Assembly: GCA_037974665.1 (NCBI GenBank)
Contig: CM075765.1
Location: forward strand, 56,367,747-56,431,746
Length of the DNA: 64,000 bases
Direction: 5' to 3'
Source of the DNA: Ehretia macrophylla
Lineage: Eukaryota > Streptophyta > Magnoliopsida > Boraginales > Ehretiaceae
Shown here: piece after piece, positions 34,018 through 46,068 of the stretch
Numbering within the stretch: position 1 is the first letter of the stretch
Layout: every line of letters begins with the position of its first letter
The notes under the pieces: model-generated
Database searches by the model: none
What the model saw: only the letters and a program-made list of their open reading frames with translations
Told to the model about the DNA's origin: nothing
Made by a program: the position numbers and the translations under genes

Positions 34018-35239
34018 TTTGGCCAAGTATCCTACAAAGAGACCCCAAGAGCCAAAAATATTAAAAGAATGGCCATAGGAATTGGCGCATCATGACATCG
34101 TAAAATGTCTCGCCCGAATGAATTAGTTGGTACTAGAAATGTTAGAAAAAGTGAACGAAAAGAGTAATAAGAAGTGAAAAGGACTGAGACACTTCCCAAC
34201 CAGAAAGAAAAGTTCCCACTTATGGTATACTTAGTGTAAGCAAGCTCTAAGATTACATTTTTGGAATAAAATCCAGTTAGAAAAGGAAATCCAATTAGAG
34301 ATAAGCTGCCCTTGAGCATCATGGCATAGGTAAAAGGGAATGATGAAGAAAGCCCCCCCCTCCCCCATCTTCTGCATATCTTGCTCATCCGACATGGCAT
34401 GAATCACCAAACCTGCACTCAGAAATAGTAATGCTTTGAAAAAGGCATGATTCATTAAGTGAAAGACGCTAACCAAATAGTTAGAGATACTGCAAGCAAA
34501 GATCATATAGCCTAATTGACAGCAAGTTGAATAAGCTATGACCCTCTTTAGATCATTCTGTACTATTCCAGTGGTTGCCGCAAGGAATGACATCATAGCT
34601 CCTGCAAAAGTAAAAACAATCAAAGCCGTAGGTAGGTACTCAAATAAAGGGGAGCACCTTGCTATGATGACAACGCCAACTGTTACCATAGTAGTTGTAT
34701 GAAACAAAGTGGATACAGGAGTGGGACCCTCTATAGCATCGGGTGATCAAGTATGCGATCCTATCTGTGCGGATTTCCCAATAGCACCAATAAGAAGTAA
34801 AATACAAATAAGAGTTATGGCATTCAATCTCATATTGCAAGAAATCCAAGAAGTTATGGGGGCACTAGCAGAAGCAAAAATGGTGGAAAATTCTGTTGTT
34901 TGAAAGAGTGTAAAACAACCCGAAATTCCAGGAGCTAATCCAAAATCTCCTACTTGATTGACAGGCATAGCTTTTATAGCTACTTTATCTGGCTGAAGTC
35001 ATGTAAAGCAGAAATGAATTAACAAATATGAATCAAGACCTACTCCCTTCCATCCCAAGAATAATTGAAGAGAGTTATCTCCAGTCACCAACATTGGCAT
35101 AAAAAAAGTAGGAATTGACAAATAACACATAAATTAAGGGCTATGCGGATCCTCAGACATATATGAAATAGAATAAAGATGGACCTAGCTACTTATGAAT
35201 GTAACGACAATTAGCATCACTACGGTTGGGCTATCGAAC
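34018..35239 (-). pseudogene. nad5: nad5 exon 2 (NADH dehydrogenase subunit 5), decayed mitochondrial copy
   Basis: The minus strand encodes the core of ND5, a membrane subunit of complex I that pumps protons. It starts at G TTC GAT AGC (35239), directly after intron 1, and reads [129 protein letters not shown] and [16 protein letters not shown], to the end GGATACTTGGCCAAA at 34018, followed by an intron GTGTG. Length 1222 nt is near the ~1.2 kb I know for this exon. Frames are broken: stops near 35195, 35120 and 34990, shifts near 34730, 34380 (C-run) and 34040. Confidence 0.95.
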
Positions 35240-35346
35240 ACGGGGTCATAAGTGAATTATGAGTCAGACCAATCTGTGAATCGAGCGAGCTCCCCCTGCA
35301 TGCAATGATGTGGTGGTGAACCTTTCATTCTAATTCAGTGCTCTTT

Positions 35347-35380
35347 GAACCGTGCGAGAAGGTTTCCCATCACACGGCTC
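35347..35380 (-). ncRNA. Group II intron domain V hairpin of nad5 intron 1
   Basis: 34 nt with a 10-bp stem GAGCCGTGTG/CGCACGGTTC, AGC catalytic triad, a two-base bulge (CT) on the 3' side and a GAAA tetraloop. About 107 nt separate it from exon 2, enough for domain VI. Confidence 0.85.
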
Positions 35381-35761
35381 ATCAACTTGTTCTTCCGCGG
35401 GAATCATATGTCCGAACAGGCCTGGAAAAAAAAAACATAAGGTCTCGCTTTCTTTTGCCACTCAAGTGAATGGCATTTGCCGTGCTCAGGCCCCTTCTTC
35501 CCTTCCCTAATGAAAGAGTCCACCACCTACCTTAGTAGTCTCAAATAAGACGTGTAGGCCTGCCCATTTTTTTAGTAGGTGATTCACTACCAAAGCGAGG
35601 AAAAGGCTGGGTCAAGAAAAGGGGGTACTATGAGCCCTCTACCCCATGTATCTAACTAGCTCGCATGGTTCATCGGTTCCACCGACTAGACCAAAAGAAT
35701 GATTCAGTCGATATAGAGCTATGCTTGAAGTGGGGGGTATGCTGCCCTTATTGGGTTGGGC

Positions 35762-35766
35762 CCTTC
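35762..35766. repeat. Left TSD (CCTTC) of the family D solo LTR
   Basis: CCTTC precedes the LTR start TATGACGCC at 35767 and recurs at 44973-44977 after the LTR end GGGACGTTACA. Confidence 0.88.
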
Positions 35767-37255
35767 TATGACGCCTGAGATCTTAGTCGTACTTTAAGCC
35801 ACTGTTGCATCCACTATTTGTGCATTTCTTCTGTGCTTTACTTGTTACTTTATGTGGTTACTATTCATTCTATTTTTCAACTGTTTAACTATCTTGAATT
35901 AACATTTTTCTTAAATCATATTAGTTGTTTTAGGAATGAGAAAAATGTGCGTTTGAGCTAAATGCATTAGGAGTCTTCGTTTAGAAAATGTTTTAGCAAA
36001 CTAGTGAATGGTATTACATAACTAAGCTAGGTGTTTTAATTAGCTAACACTAATTGCACAATTAGGACTTGTTTCTAGCTAGTTAAACTCCTTTTAATTG
36101 TCAATATGTGCACCCAACTTGACCCCACCCTTTATATTGCTCAACATACACATAACAAGCTCATAAAAACAAAACAAAAATAAGAAAGCAATGCTGAAAA
36201 CACTGTAGCAGGGCCAGAAATCAACATAGGAGGCGAATGAGAGATTTTTGCTCAACAAATCCTCATTCCAAGCCAAGCCAAGCTAGGTGCAAGTGGTTTA
36301 GGATGTTTACTAGTCTCCTAGGAGCTCCTATGCACAATAGGTGAGAGATTTCATACCTATTTTTGCATTTGAAAAATGTGACAACTTTCTTGAATTCTTA
36401 GATTTGCTATCAAATGCTTATGTAATACTTAAAGATGCTTATGTGTGTTGTATATAAGTAGTAATGACCTAATTTATGCTATTGTTTCATAGTTTAAATG
36501 GTTGAAATTGCTTGCTGATCGTATGGCATGAATAGTGACAGGAAAACTAGGGTTTTGCGTAATCGGACCTTATAGCTTGAATTAATGATTCTAATAGATG
36601 CTTTAGGTGCTGATGAAAGTAGTGTAAAGGCCTCGTATGGTTTAATTCCTCATAACCTATCAAAAGCATGAAATAACCAACTTTTAGAAAAGGGTTTTGG
36701 GGTTATCGCGAATTCGGGTTAAATTGGCCTTCACTTTTGGTATTCCTAGGCTAAGTAGACTCTAGTTATGCTTTTCTAGCTTCCGTTTGGGTCCCAGGTA
36801 AGGTACGTGTAGTACAAAGTCAAAAGAGGGAAATTGGGACTTTCAGGCTAAATACAGGTAATTAGGTGACTTTGAGGGTCCTAAGGGTACCTAAGGGGCT
36901 AACTAGGGGCATGGGTAGACCACTCATGAATCTAGAACCTTAACATGAGTTTGGAAGGAAAAAGAGTTGAGTTACAAAGGGGTTTAAGTACAATTTTGAT
37001 TATCTCACGCTTCTAAGACCGTGACATGACTCCTTGTGTGTTTAAATATGGTTTCAAGATGTTTTGGAGCTTTTGGTATAGTTCTATGTGAATCTTGATT
37101 ATGCCCCTTTGTAATTTTCTTAATTGTTATGTGAAATTGCTTCTTTTCTAATTGTTTCAAGGATAACCTACTTTGTTGTTCCTCCCATATGTTATTACTT
37201 CTATTGTTATTGTTCTATTGCCATTGATAAGTGTATTGCATAGTGGTTGCACAAC

Positions 37256-37260
37256 AATAG
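37256..37260. repeat. Left TSD (AATAG) of LARD2, one mismatch to the right copy CATAG
   Basis: AATAG precedes TGTAACACCCC at 37261; CATAG follows at 43960-43964. One base differs, most simply by mutation after insertion. Confidence 0.7.
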
Positions 37261-39727
37261 TGTAACACCCCAATCCCTCTCGAGACCGGGAGTTCTATCA
37301 ATCGATCTAAACACAACCCAAACCAAACCCGGGCATAAATTTTCAGGAAAAATGGACGGAGTCTCCCCTGTTTCTAGGCGAAATGTAAAACCTGCGACAA
37401 CATATAAGTGGACCAATACCATGTCCAAACATTCAACCACCTCAAGGCCATCCGAGCCTTGGTTCACAACAAGCAAAATACAAGTAAATATACATTCAAG
37501 CTTAGCAATTAAACTACACCAACCTATATCATAAGCTAGACTATCATACCTTTTTATCTCTTTTCCTTTGTCATTACAAATATACATTGAAGTGAAGCTA
37601 CATTAACTAAACACATAAACTAGTGAAATCAAAAATACATCCCCTTTAACATTAAATACATATAATACATAAAAGCATACAACTTTACAACTTTGACAAC
37701 TCAAGTCACATAGGCACGCAGGACAACTCTTCAAGCACGGACTTTCACGAAATCACGAACTTTCCAGCTAACAGGGCATTTCCTGAAATGTGGTGGTGAG
37801 GAGTGAGTATACACAACACGTATACTCAGTGAGGGCGAGACAGATATCGAATTGGAGAGAAAGAAAGTCGTGTAATGCAAATAAGACAGTTAAGCAATAT
37901 AACTGATAAATAAGCAATCAAAACAAATAATCAATACAATAAGCAACTACTGAAAGCATTAACACAACCATTCAAAGCTATACCACACTTTGAAGGCTAT
38001 GGTTCACTCATACGAGAAATGTACCATTTCATGAATGATACATCAATCTCGAGCTTGATGTTGACAACGAGGACAATAAGCGCGCATCCACCTTATAACA
38101 CCAGTTTGGAATACCCCGGGAGTATCCATCAATCTACGACATAATCTCCCTGGGAGGCAGCCCAAGCGAGAAGAGGGAATAGCTACGGCGCTAGAGCAAC
38201 CAACACTGGCAACCCGAGGCTACCCAGAGAGGCCCATCACTCACATGCTGACACTATGCAATGCAAGACTCGATACAAGGCAATAAACGAGCGATAGCAC
38301 AACAATACAACTAGTGACAACAAACGAGATAACAAGCAATCACAATCAATACTAGCATTCAACTAACTTTTCAAGCATAACAAGCAATCATAAGCAACAA
38401 TCACACCAATTAAACAAGTATATCAAGCAACCCTAAGCATTCTATAGGCATAATATCAAGATAACAAGTAAAATCACAAATCAGCCCCAACTATCAAAAC
38501 ACTACCATTTCCAAACGAACCACGAGTTCTGGAAACCGACTTCGCCAATCCTCCTAGGTCACCATAAGGCACGTCCAAGGACCCCAAAACCCGACTTTAC
38601 CCTAGAATTCGCACAAAGCCCCGATTTCCCCCTTTGCTCGTTTGAACTACAACTATACCAACCAAACACCGAACCAATGCCATAATCGCACCAAAAGTGC
38701 TTCCATAGCCTCTTGAAACAATGCCAACACGCAAAACGTGAAAACGCCAAACTCGACCTAAACGACCCCGACTTTCACTAAGCCGTTTTTCTCCATTTTT
38801 CCATTACACATTCCAATTAAACCACACATTTAGGCATTATAGCATATCTAGCACCTTCCTACATCAACAGAACGCGTAACGGAGCAACTTCATCGAAACA
38901 GGGATTTACTATTCATAATTTACTATTTATTACACAATTTATATTTCAATTCCAATATTTAACCACAAAAAATGTTAAAAAGCTATAAATACATGTTCTA
39001 CAATCAACAAGGAACATTCTTTAAGCAACAAAACGATTAAAACAACAATCTACGCATAAAATTCAAAAATCAAAGTTTATATACAAATATTTCAAATGTG
39101 CAAATAACGATGAAACCCTCACCTTATATGTTCCTAGACGCTAGGAAAACCTCGTAGAGTGCCTCGGAAACCACCCCGCACAAGCCCACATGAAGAATCG
39201 AAGATTTGAAGTTGAGATTTTCTTTTTTTTTTCTCCTTCTTTTCCTCATAGTTTCAAGCCTTTTTTTCTCTATTTTTTTCGTGTGAATTCTGCTTATTTA
39301 GAAAAAAAATGACAAGAAGTCAAAGGTCAAAATTCGGTCAACCCGCTAAACCAAAACAGCTATGCGCGACCTTACGAAAACGGCCATAACTTCTTCTAGA
39401 AAACTCCAATTCACGAACGGCTTGAAGCCTCAGAAACTAGACTTATAGAGCTTTCCAACCATATATAATTTGCTACTAACTCTTCCCCAATTGGTTCAGA
39501 TTTAATTCCAAAGTTGACCCAAAATTTGACTAACTTAACATTGTATTTTTTATTTCTAATCTCAAGTTTGCCTTTTATTAAACATTAAAAAAATTCCCAC
39601 CTTGTCCTAGTTGGTCAATGTAGATGAAAAGTCAACTAGTTTGGTCAAAGAAGGTGAAAGGTCAATAAAATGCAATTTAAATGAACTTTAAATGCTATTG
39701 AATACATGCCAGGTTCGGGGTATCACA
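37261..39727 (-). repeat. 3' LTR of LARD2
   Basis: Starts TGTAACACCCCAATCCC and ends TTCGGGGTATCACA. By eye about a dozen differences to the partner LTR occur in the first ~215 bases. The GC-richer block at 38090-38240 (ACCAGTTTGGAATACCCCGG) is nearly the same as in the Tekay LTR at 5999-6150. Confidence 0.93.
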
Positions 39728-41487
39728 TCCTTCCCCCCTTAAAACAATTGCGTCCTCGCAATTCTTCTTCCAATAGGACTCTGCATCATCTACGATCCAA
39801 CTCTCACTAGTCTTTATTTGCTACTGAAAAAGTATTTAATCAAGATGACCAATAGGAAAGTTCAAGTAGAGATGCCAAGTAGTAACGCCAAATAGAAGCT
39901 CAAATGCAGATACAGTACAAGAATCCCGTTGACACGAATACCGAAGAAGAATAAATTTCAACCAGAAACGCTGAGATAATACCAATAAAGACTAAAGCAG
40001 GATACTGTAGATGTCATTAATACCACACAATAACGACAAGAAGAATACCTCACGCACGAATCTCCAATAGAAGTCTAATTGTTACTGCCCGAGAATTCCC
40101 AAGCAAGAAGCCAAATAAAAGCTCAAACAAAGATTCTATCTAGAGGTCCAAAGAAGTACCCCGCTGGTCATGGATTTCATAGAAGAATTCCCTGTTAAGA
40201 GTGCTGAAGAAAATACCAAGAACCCAATCAAATATAGTTCCAATGTTCCAAAGAAGCCTTCCAAATAATAACCCCATGGAACAACCATTTAGATTCCGAG
40301 TTTTTCTATCAAATGCTGAGAGGAATGTCAAAGGAAATAACAGAGAAAATATAATGTGCCCAATAAGACAACCAAGTTGAATAACAAACATAGTTTCCCA
40401 GATGGACGAAAACTCCAAGGATAAACACCGAACTGATGAACAATATACCGAGACCAAACTCTGAGGCCTCTTCACTGTTTGCCAAGTGAGAACTTCATAC
40501 AACTTTGCCAACAAGGAAAATACTAAGAGAACGCCTAATAAGAATTTCAAATAATACCATAAGTAGTATTATTCAATAAGTCTGATAGGAACTCCAAATA
40601 CTAAACCTACTGAGGAACACTGAAGAAGATATCCGAGACAATGCTATAATAAGAAAGTAGCCAAGTTTGCCTAATAAATAAATACTAAATAATTGGCCAT
40701 TGAGAATTCCAGAAATTACCATTGAAGAATTTCCAATCAGGGATGCCAGTATCATACCAATAAAGACAGAGACACATATACCCTAGATAATACTATGTAG
40801 TAAGGCCGATTGAAATCCCAATAGCCAAATCCACCAAGAAATGCCAACAGAAGTCTCCAAAGAATACCCATTAAGAAAACCAAAGAATGCTCCAAAGAAC
40901 AACCAAATAAACCCCAAGAGAAAGCTATTCTTTCACAACCGTTAAGCACAGAGGAAGACCATAGAGATTCGCCAATAACCGAGCTCCAAAAGCAAACACC
41001 AATTCCCAAATAAAGGCTAGTCAAATGCCATTCATTTCCTACCAATCCATACACCTTGAAAAGCCAGCGGTGAACCACTTTCTTCAGGGGAGGAAGATGA
41101 CTTACTTACCATTTCAATAGGACATGTATGAATGCCAATATATCACAGTTATACATATGCCTTAAGCTATTATGCCAGCAAGTTTACAAAATAGTTTATT
41201 CAACAAGGTCACTCAAGCATTAAATCAAGTCAAGCACATCATAATCAATTCAAATCACGGCATAGCTAATTCAAGACATTTCAGTACACACATTAAAAGC
41301 AATACTTCAAGCAAATAACAATCCACGAGGTCGATTCGATATGTCAATTCAATGCACAACTAGACACTTTACTTCACTTAGCACACAATTAACACATAAC
41401 ACATAACTATATCACATTCAAGGACCATTACCCACCAGACCGAGGACCCTGTCTCGGCTTATGAGCTAAACAAGCTCTGATACCACC
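39728..41487 (-). other. LARD2 interior: PPT, degenerate repeats, PBS
   Basis: The plus strand is A-rich and repetitive (AATTCCA, CCAATAAG and CCAAAGAA-type words), homologous to 15652-17379 with indels. Minus-strand frames such as 40140-40550 and 40752-41078 encode hydrophobic peptides that partly correspond to those of LARD1 (SLIGNSSM, YLLGK, VFLSRF, SYQTY), but frames are interrupted differently in the two copies. No known domain. Confidence 0.8.
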
Positions 41488-43959
41488 TGTAATACCCCGA
41501 TCCCTCTCGAGACCGGGAGTTCTATCATTCGATCTAAACACAACCGAAACCAAACCCGGGCATAAATTTTCAGGAAAAACGAACGGAGTCACCCCTGTTT
41601 CTAGGCGAAAAGTAAAACCTGCGACAACATATAAGTAGACCAAAACCATGTCCAAACATTCAACCACCTCAAGGCCATCCGAGCCTCGGTTCACAACAAG
41701 CAAAATACAAGTAAATATACATTCAAGCTTAGCAATTAAACTACACCAACCTATATCATAAGCTAGACTATCATACCTTTCTATCTATTTTCCTTTGTCA
41801 TTACAAATATACATTGAAGTTAAGCTACATTAACTAAATACATAATCTAGTGAAACTTAAATTACATCCCCTTTAACATTAAATACATATAATACATAAA
41901 AGCATACAACTTTACAACTTTGACAACTCAAGTCACATAGGCACGCAGGACAACTCTTCAAGCACGGACTTTCACCAAAACACGAACATTCCAGCTAACA
42001 TGGCATTTCCTGAAATGTGGTGGTGAGGAGTGAGTATACACAACACGTATACTCAGTAAGGGCGAGACATATATCGAATTGGAGAGAAAGAAAGTCGTGT
42101 AATGCAAATATGACAGTTAAGCAATATAACTGATAAATAAGCAATCAAAACAAATAATCAATACAATAAGCAATTATTGAAAACATTAACACAACCATTC
42201 AAAGCTATACCACACTTTGAAGGCTATGGTTCACTCATACGAGCAACGTACTATTTCATGAACGATACATCAATCTCGAGCTTGATGTTGACAACGATGA
42301 CAATAAGTGCGCATCCACCTTATAACACCAGTTTCGAATACCCCAGAAGTATCCATCAATCTACGACCCAAATCTCCCTGGGAGGCAGCCCAAGCGAGAA
42401 GAGGGAATAGCTACGGAGCTAGAGCAACCAGCACTGGCAACCCGAGGCTACCCAGAGAGGCCCATCACTCACGTGCTAACACTAAGCAATGCAAGACTCG
42501 ATAAAAGGCAATAAACGAGCGATAGCACAACAATACAACTAGTGACAACAAACGAGATAACAAGCAATCATAATCAATACTAGCATTCAACTAACTTTTC
42601 AAGCCTAACAAGCAATAATAAGCAACAATAACACCAATTAAACAAGTATATCAAGCAACCCTAAGCATTCTATAGGCATAATATCAAGATAACAAGCAAA
42701 ATCAAAAATCGGCCCCAACTATCAAAACACTACCATTTCTAAACGAGCCACGAGTTCTGGAAACCGACTTCGCCAATCCTCCTAGGTCACCATAAGGCAC
42801 GTCCAAAGACCCCGAAACCCTACTTAACCCTAGAATTCACGCAAAGGCCCGATTTCTCCCCTTTGCTCGTTTGAACTACAACTATACTAACCAAACACCC
42901 AACCAACGCCATAATCGCACCAAAAGTGCTTCCATGGCCTCCTGAAACAATGCCAACTCGCAAAACGAGAAAATGCCAAACTCGACCTAAACGACCCCGA
43001 CTTTCACTAAGCCGTGTTTCTCTGTTTTTCCATTACACATTCCAATTAAACCACACATTTAGGCATTCTAGCATATCTAGCATCTTCCTACATCAACAGA
43101 ATGCGTAACGGAACAACTTCATCGAAACGGGGGTTTACTATTTATAATTTACTATTCATCACACAATTTATATTTCAATTCCAATATTTAACCACAGAAA
43201 ATGTTAAAAAGTTATAAATACATGTTCTACAATCAACAAGGAACATTTTTTAAGCAACAAAACGATTAAAACAACAATATGCGCATAAAATCCAAAAATC
43301 AAAGTTTAGATACAAAAATTTCAAATGCACAAATAACGATGAAACCCTCACCTTAGACCCTCCTAGACGCTAGGAAAACCTCGTAGAGTGCCTCGGAAAC
43401 CACCCCGCACAAGCCCACGCGAAGAATCGAAGATTTGAAGTTGAGATTTTCTTTTTTTTTTCTCCTTCTTTTCCTCATGGTTTCAAGCCTTTTTTTCTCT
43501 GTTTTTTTCGTGTGCATTCTGCTTATTTAGAAAAAAAAATGACAAGAAGTCAAAGGTCAAAATTCGGTCAACCCGCTAAACCAAAACAGCTATGCGCGAC
43601 CTTACGAAAACGGCCATAACTTCTTCTAGAAAACTCCAATTCACGAACGGTTTGAAGCCTCAGAAACTAGACTCATAGAGCTTTCCAACCATATATAATT
43701 TGCTACCTAACTCTTCCCCAATTGGTTCAGATTTAATTCCAAAGTTGACCCAAAATTTGACTAACTTAACATTGCATTTTTTTATTTCTAATCCCAAGTT
43801 TGTCTTTTATTAAACATTTAAAAAATTCCCACCTCGTCCTAGTTGGTCAATGTAGATGAAAAGTCAACTAGTTTGGTCAAAGAAGGTGAAAGGTCAATAA
43901 AATGCAATTTAAATGAACTTTAAATGCTATTGAATACATGCCAGGTTCGGGGTATCACA
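41488..43959 (-). repeat. 5' LTR of LARD2
   Basis: Starts TGTAATACCCCGATCCC directly after PBS and a two-base spacer, ends GGGGTATCACA. It matches 37261-39727 over its length, including the near-identical stretch AACGGCCATAACTTCTTCTA at about 43608 and 39387. Confidence 0.93.
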
Positions 43960-44364
43960 CATAGTGTCAGGGGTAGCTGTGTTGAATATCGGCTAGGTGG
44001 CAGCGGGCTTGCCAAGGGATATTCGATCTCTATACCCTAGTCCCTCACTCGCCTAGTCCAGAAATTTCCAGGGGGTATTGGGTAGTATGATTATCGGGTA
44101 AATCCGAAGTACACCCATTGGCATATTTGGGGTTTATGCCGGCAATTTAATCGAGGTTCGTGGTTTGTGATTGAAGGTCAAGTGAATTCTGGAGTGTTGG
44201 GGTTAAGGTGAATCATACCCTTTTAATGTGTGGTAACTTGTTGTTTCAATTGTTCTTTGGTTGTTAAATGCTTTATTTGTATTAATTGTTGCATTGCACG
44301 CCCCGGTAGACTATATCCATCACTAGGAAATTGTAGTTGCTCATACCTCGCTAACATATTTTAG

Positions 44365-44394
44365 GAGGTGCAGTTGGAGGAGAAGTTGCCTTGA
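44365..44394 (+). other. Mini-reading frame behind a splice-acceptor-like site in the family D LTR
   Basis: After CTAACATATTTTAG the frame reads EVQLEEKLP and TGA. Position near the LTR end, acidic content and the ending Pro-stop parallel the frames in Tekay and family C LTRs. Confidence 0.4.
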
Positions 44395-45301
44395 TTGCTG
44401 TGTGCTATTGCTTGAGGTTGGGATGTTGTTTGTAGATTATGTGAAGATCTTGCTTGTATTATGTTATGTTCTATTTTGTGCCTATGGGCTTGTATATATT
44501 TAGAGTTGTTGAAGAATTGTAATAACTTGGTTAATGCATGGCTTAAATGGTAGTGGATTGTACTAGCTTATCTTTACTTTCCTTTATACTGCTTGCTTGT
44601 GTATTAATGAAAGTTAGTAGTTGTTTGGTTTTAGTTTATAAGAAAGTCTAATTGATAATATAGAGTGGTATGATAAGCAGATAAAAGATGAAATTCAGGG
44701 ATAATTAATTGCATGCTTGTATGTGGTTATAATGTCTTGTTTTGCTTAGGGCTTGGATGGCCTTAAAGCTGGGTAGTGGCGGTATTATAGTCAGTGATTG
44801 TGGTGGTTTTGTGATAGTGATTTTATTTGTTGTTTGTAGGTATCCCAATAGTCTACGGTACAGAGGAAACTCTGTCCATTTTTTCCTAAATTTTGGTGCT
44901 CGGGTTTGGATTTGTGTTGAGTATAGCATGTTTAATAGAATTCCGGATCTCGTGAGGGGTTGGGACGTTACACCTTCCCCATAAGGCCCCACCATCAGGG
45001 CATAAGCGCCCTCTTGCTACCCATATGTGAGGCGCTGTCTTAGTCTTCCCTAACTAGGATCGATCCCACACCTGTAGCATTCGTGATCGGCCTCCTCAAC
45101 TGTATATCGATCGAAAGGCAGGGCGGCACAGCCCCCAACCAAGGGAGTGATTACATCCAGTATGTCCCCCTTTATTCCCGATATGCTATGGTGCTCCGGG
45201 GTAGGTAGGAGCGGGTCGAGCCCGTGTCACCGCGGAGCAACAGCCGCGTCTGGATCTGATCTATTTACTCAGTAATCCATCCGGTGACTTCACAGTTTCC
45301 A

Positions 45302-45531
45302 AAGAAGCCCCAAGAAGCATCAAACATTTCCGATGAGATCCATGGAGCAATTCATAGATAGCAAGCACTCGCTTCCGGTGCAACTTCATAAAAAGCAATC
45401 ACAGATAAGATCGAAGAGAATGAAACGCACGTAGTGGTCATTATAGCGGTTCCTTCTGATCCTAGAAAACGTCTGAAAAAACCTACTACGGAACTACCGA
45501 GCAGGGGAAAAAATATGATAAGTAGATACAT
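45302..45531 (-). pseudogene. nad5: nad5 exon 1, decayed mitochondrial copy
   Basis: The minus strand starts with ATG at 45531 and reads [39 protein letters not shown] and SEMFDASWGF, the N-terminus of ND5 with its first membrane segments. The exon length to ...GGCTTCTT is 230 nt, the known size of nad5 exon 1 in angiosperms. A TGA stands after ACYL where Arg (CGA) is expected, a C to T change. It joins intron 1 and exon 2 in order, so the mitochondrial gene structure is kept on both sides of the 9.2-kb insert. Confidence 0.95.
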
Positions 45532-45826
45532 AATTTCGAGTGTGATTAGACAACCAAAAATCAGACAATGACAGAGCGGCCTATGATTGATCGACGCCCA
45601 AAGAAAGCTCGACTGAAGGAATGAGTCACAAGGTGAATTGTAAGAGCCAACGACAAACGAACCTACGGAAGGAGCATTTTTGGGGACTAGCCTCCTTCCT
45701 TCTTACTTGACTTCCAATTTGACTTTTTTTCACTTCCTCTTTATCCCCATTCTTCTATTTAAGAATTGCGCCCCATCCCCTATTTGATGGACTAAGACTG
45801 GAAAGAAGTGCTCGCTTTATGAAACT
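45532..45826. other. Mitochondrial spacer between atp9 and nad5
   Basis: 295 bases without a recognised gene, upstream of the nad5 ATG on the minus strand; it would hold the nad5 5' untranslated region. Confidence 0.5.
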
Positions 45827-46068
45827 TCAACCTTCTTTATTCGATCGGAATATGGATGAGATCAGAAAGGCTATCATTGGGGCAAACAATGCAATAACTT
45901 CGGTAGAGCAAAGCCCAAAATGACATTACCAATTAATTGTTTAGCCAATGATGGATTTCACGCCATGGAATTAATCGAGGAACTAAGGACGTTTCTAATA
46001 CCGATAGTACCTCCCGCTGAAGCAATTGTAACAGCTCTGGCACCTATTGATTTTGCACCTTCTAACAT
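45827..46068 (-). pseudogene. atp9: atp9 (ATP synthase subunit c), decayed mitochondrial copy
   Basis: From ATG at 46068 the minus strand reads [31 protein letters not shown], then TGA where Arg is usual (CGA to TGA), NPSLAKQLIGNVILGFAL, and after a one-base deletion (CTACCGAAG, expected CTAACCGAAG-like) EVIALFAPMIAFLISSIF to TGA at 45827. The essential acidic residue of the proton-binding helix (E in TEVIALF) is still encoded in the shifted frame. In a live mitochondrion the protein forms the c-ring of ATP synthase. Two lesions rule out a functional product. Confidence 0.93.

Larger units (their letters stand above)
37261..43959 (-). mobile_element. LARD2: second non-autonomous long-LTR element, complete
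   Basis: LTRs 37261-39727 (2467 bp) and 41488-43959 (2472 bp) enclose a 1.76-kb interior homologous to that of LARD1 but with no gag or pol. PPT (minus strand AAGGGGGGAAGGA, 39728-39740) lies beside the left LTR; PBS TGGTATCAGAGC (minus, 41474-41485) lies beside the right LTR, so the element is minus oriented. Its LTRs share head (TCTCGAGACCGGGAG) and interior blocks with LARD1 but differ in length and in the AT-rich tail: LARD1 and LARD2 are two subfamilies. It inserted in the family D solo LTR. Confidence 0.92.
35767..44972 (+). repeat. Family D solo LTR in nad5 intron 1, itself split by LARD2
   Basis: LTR sequence is 35767-37260 and 43965-44972, about 2.5 kb. It starts TATGACGCC, where TG is expected (G to A in a CAG context on the other strand), and ends ACGTTACA. 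Near its end TACGGTACAGAGGAAACTCTGTCC resembles the Tekay LTR (CGGTACAGAGGAAACTCCGTCC), so family D is a relative of Tekay. No interior remains. At 44365-44394 it has its own mini-frame behind TATTTTAG. The TSD CCTTC supports insertion into mitochondrial-derived DNA. Confidence 0.85.
35240..45301 (-). other. nad5 group II intron 1, split by a nested LTR insertion
   Basis: Intron sequence is 35240-35766 plus 44978-45301, about 851 nt when the insert and one TSD copy are removed. It lies between a 230-nt exon 1 and exon 2, as in plant mitochondrial nad5. Domain V is at 35347-35380 on the minus strand: GAGCCGTGTG pairs with CGCACGGTTC around a GAAA loop, with the AGC triad. The insert 35767-44972 is flanked by CCTTC. 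Presence of an unspliced intron shows transfer by DNA. Confidence 0.88.
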
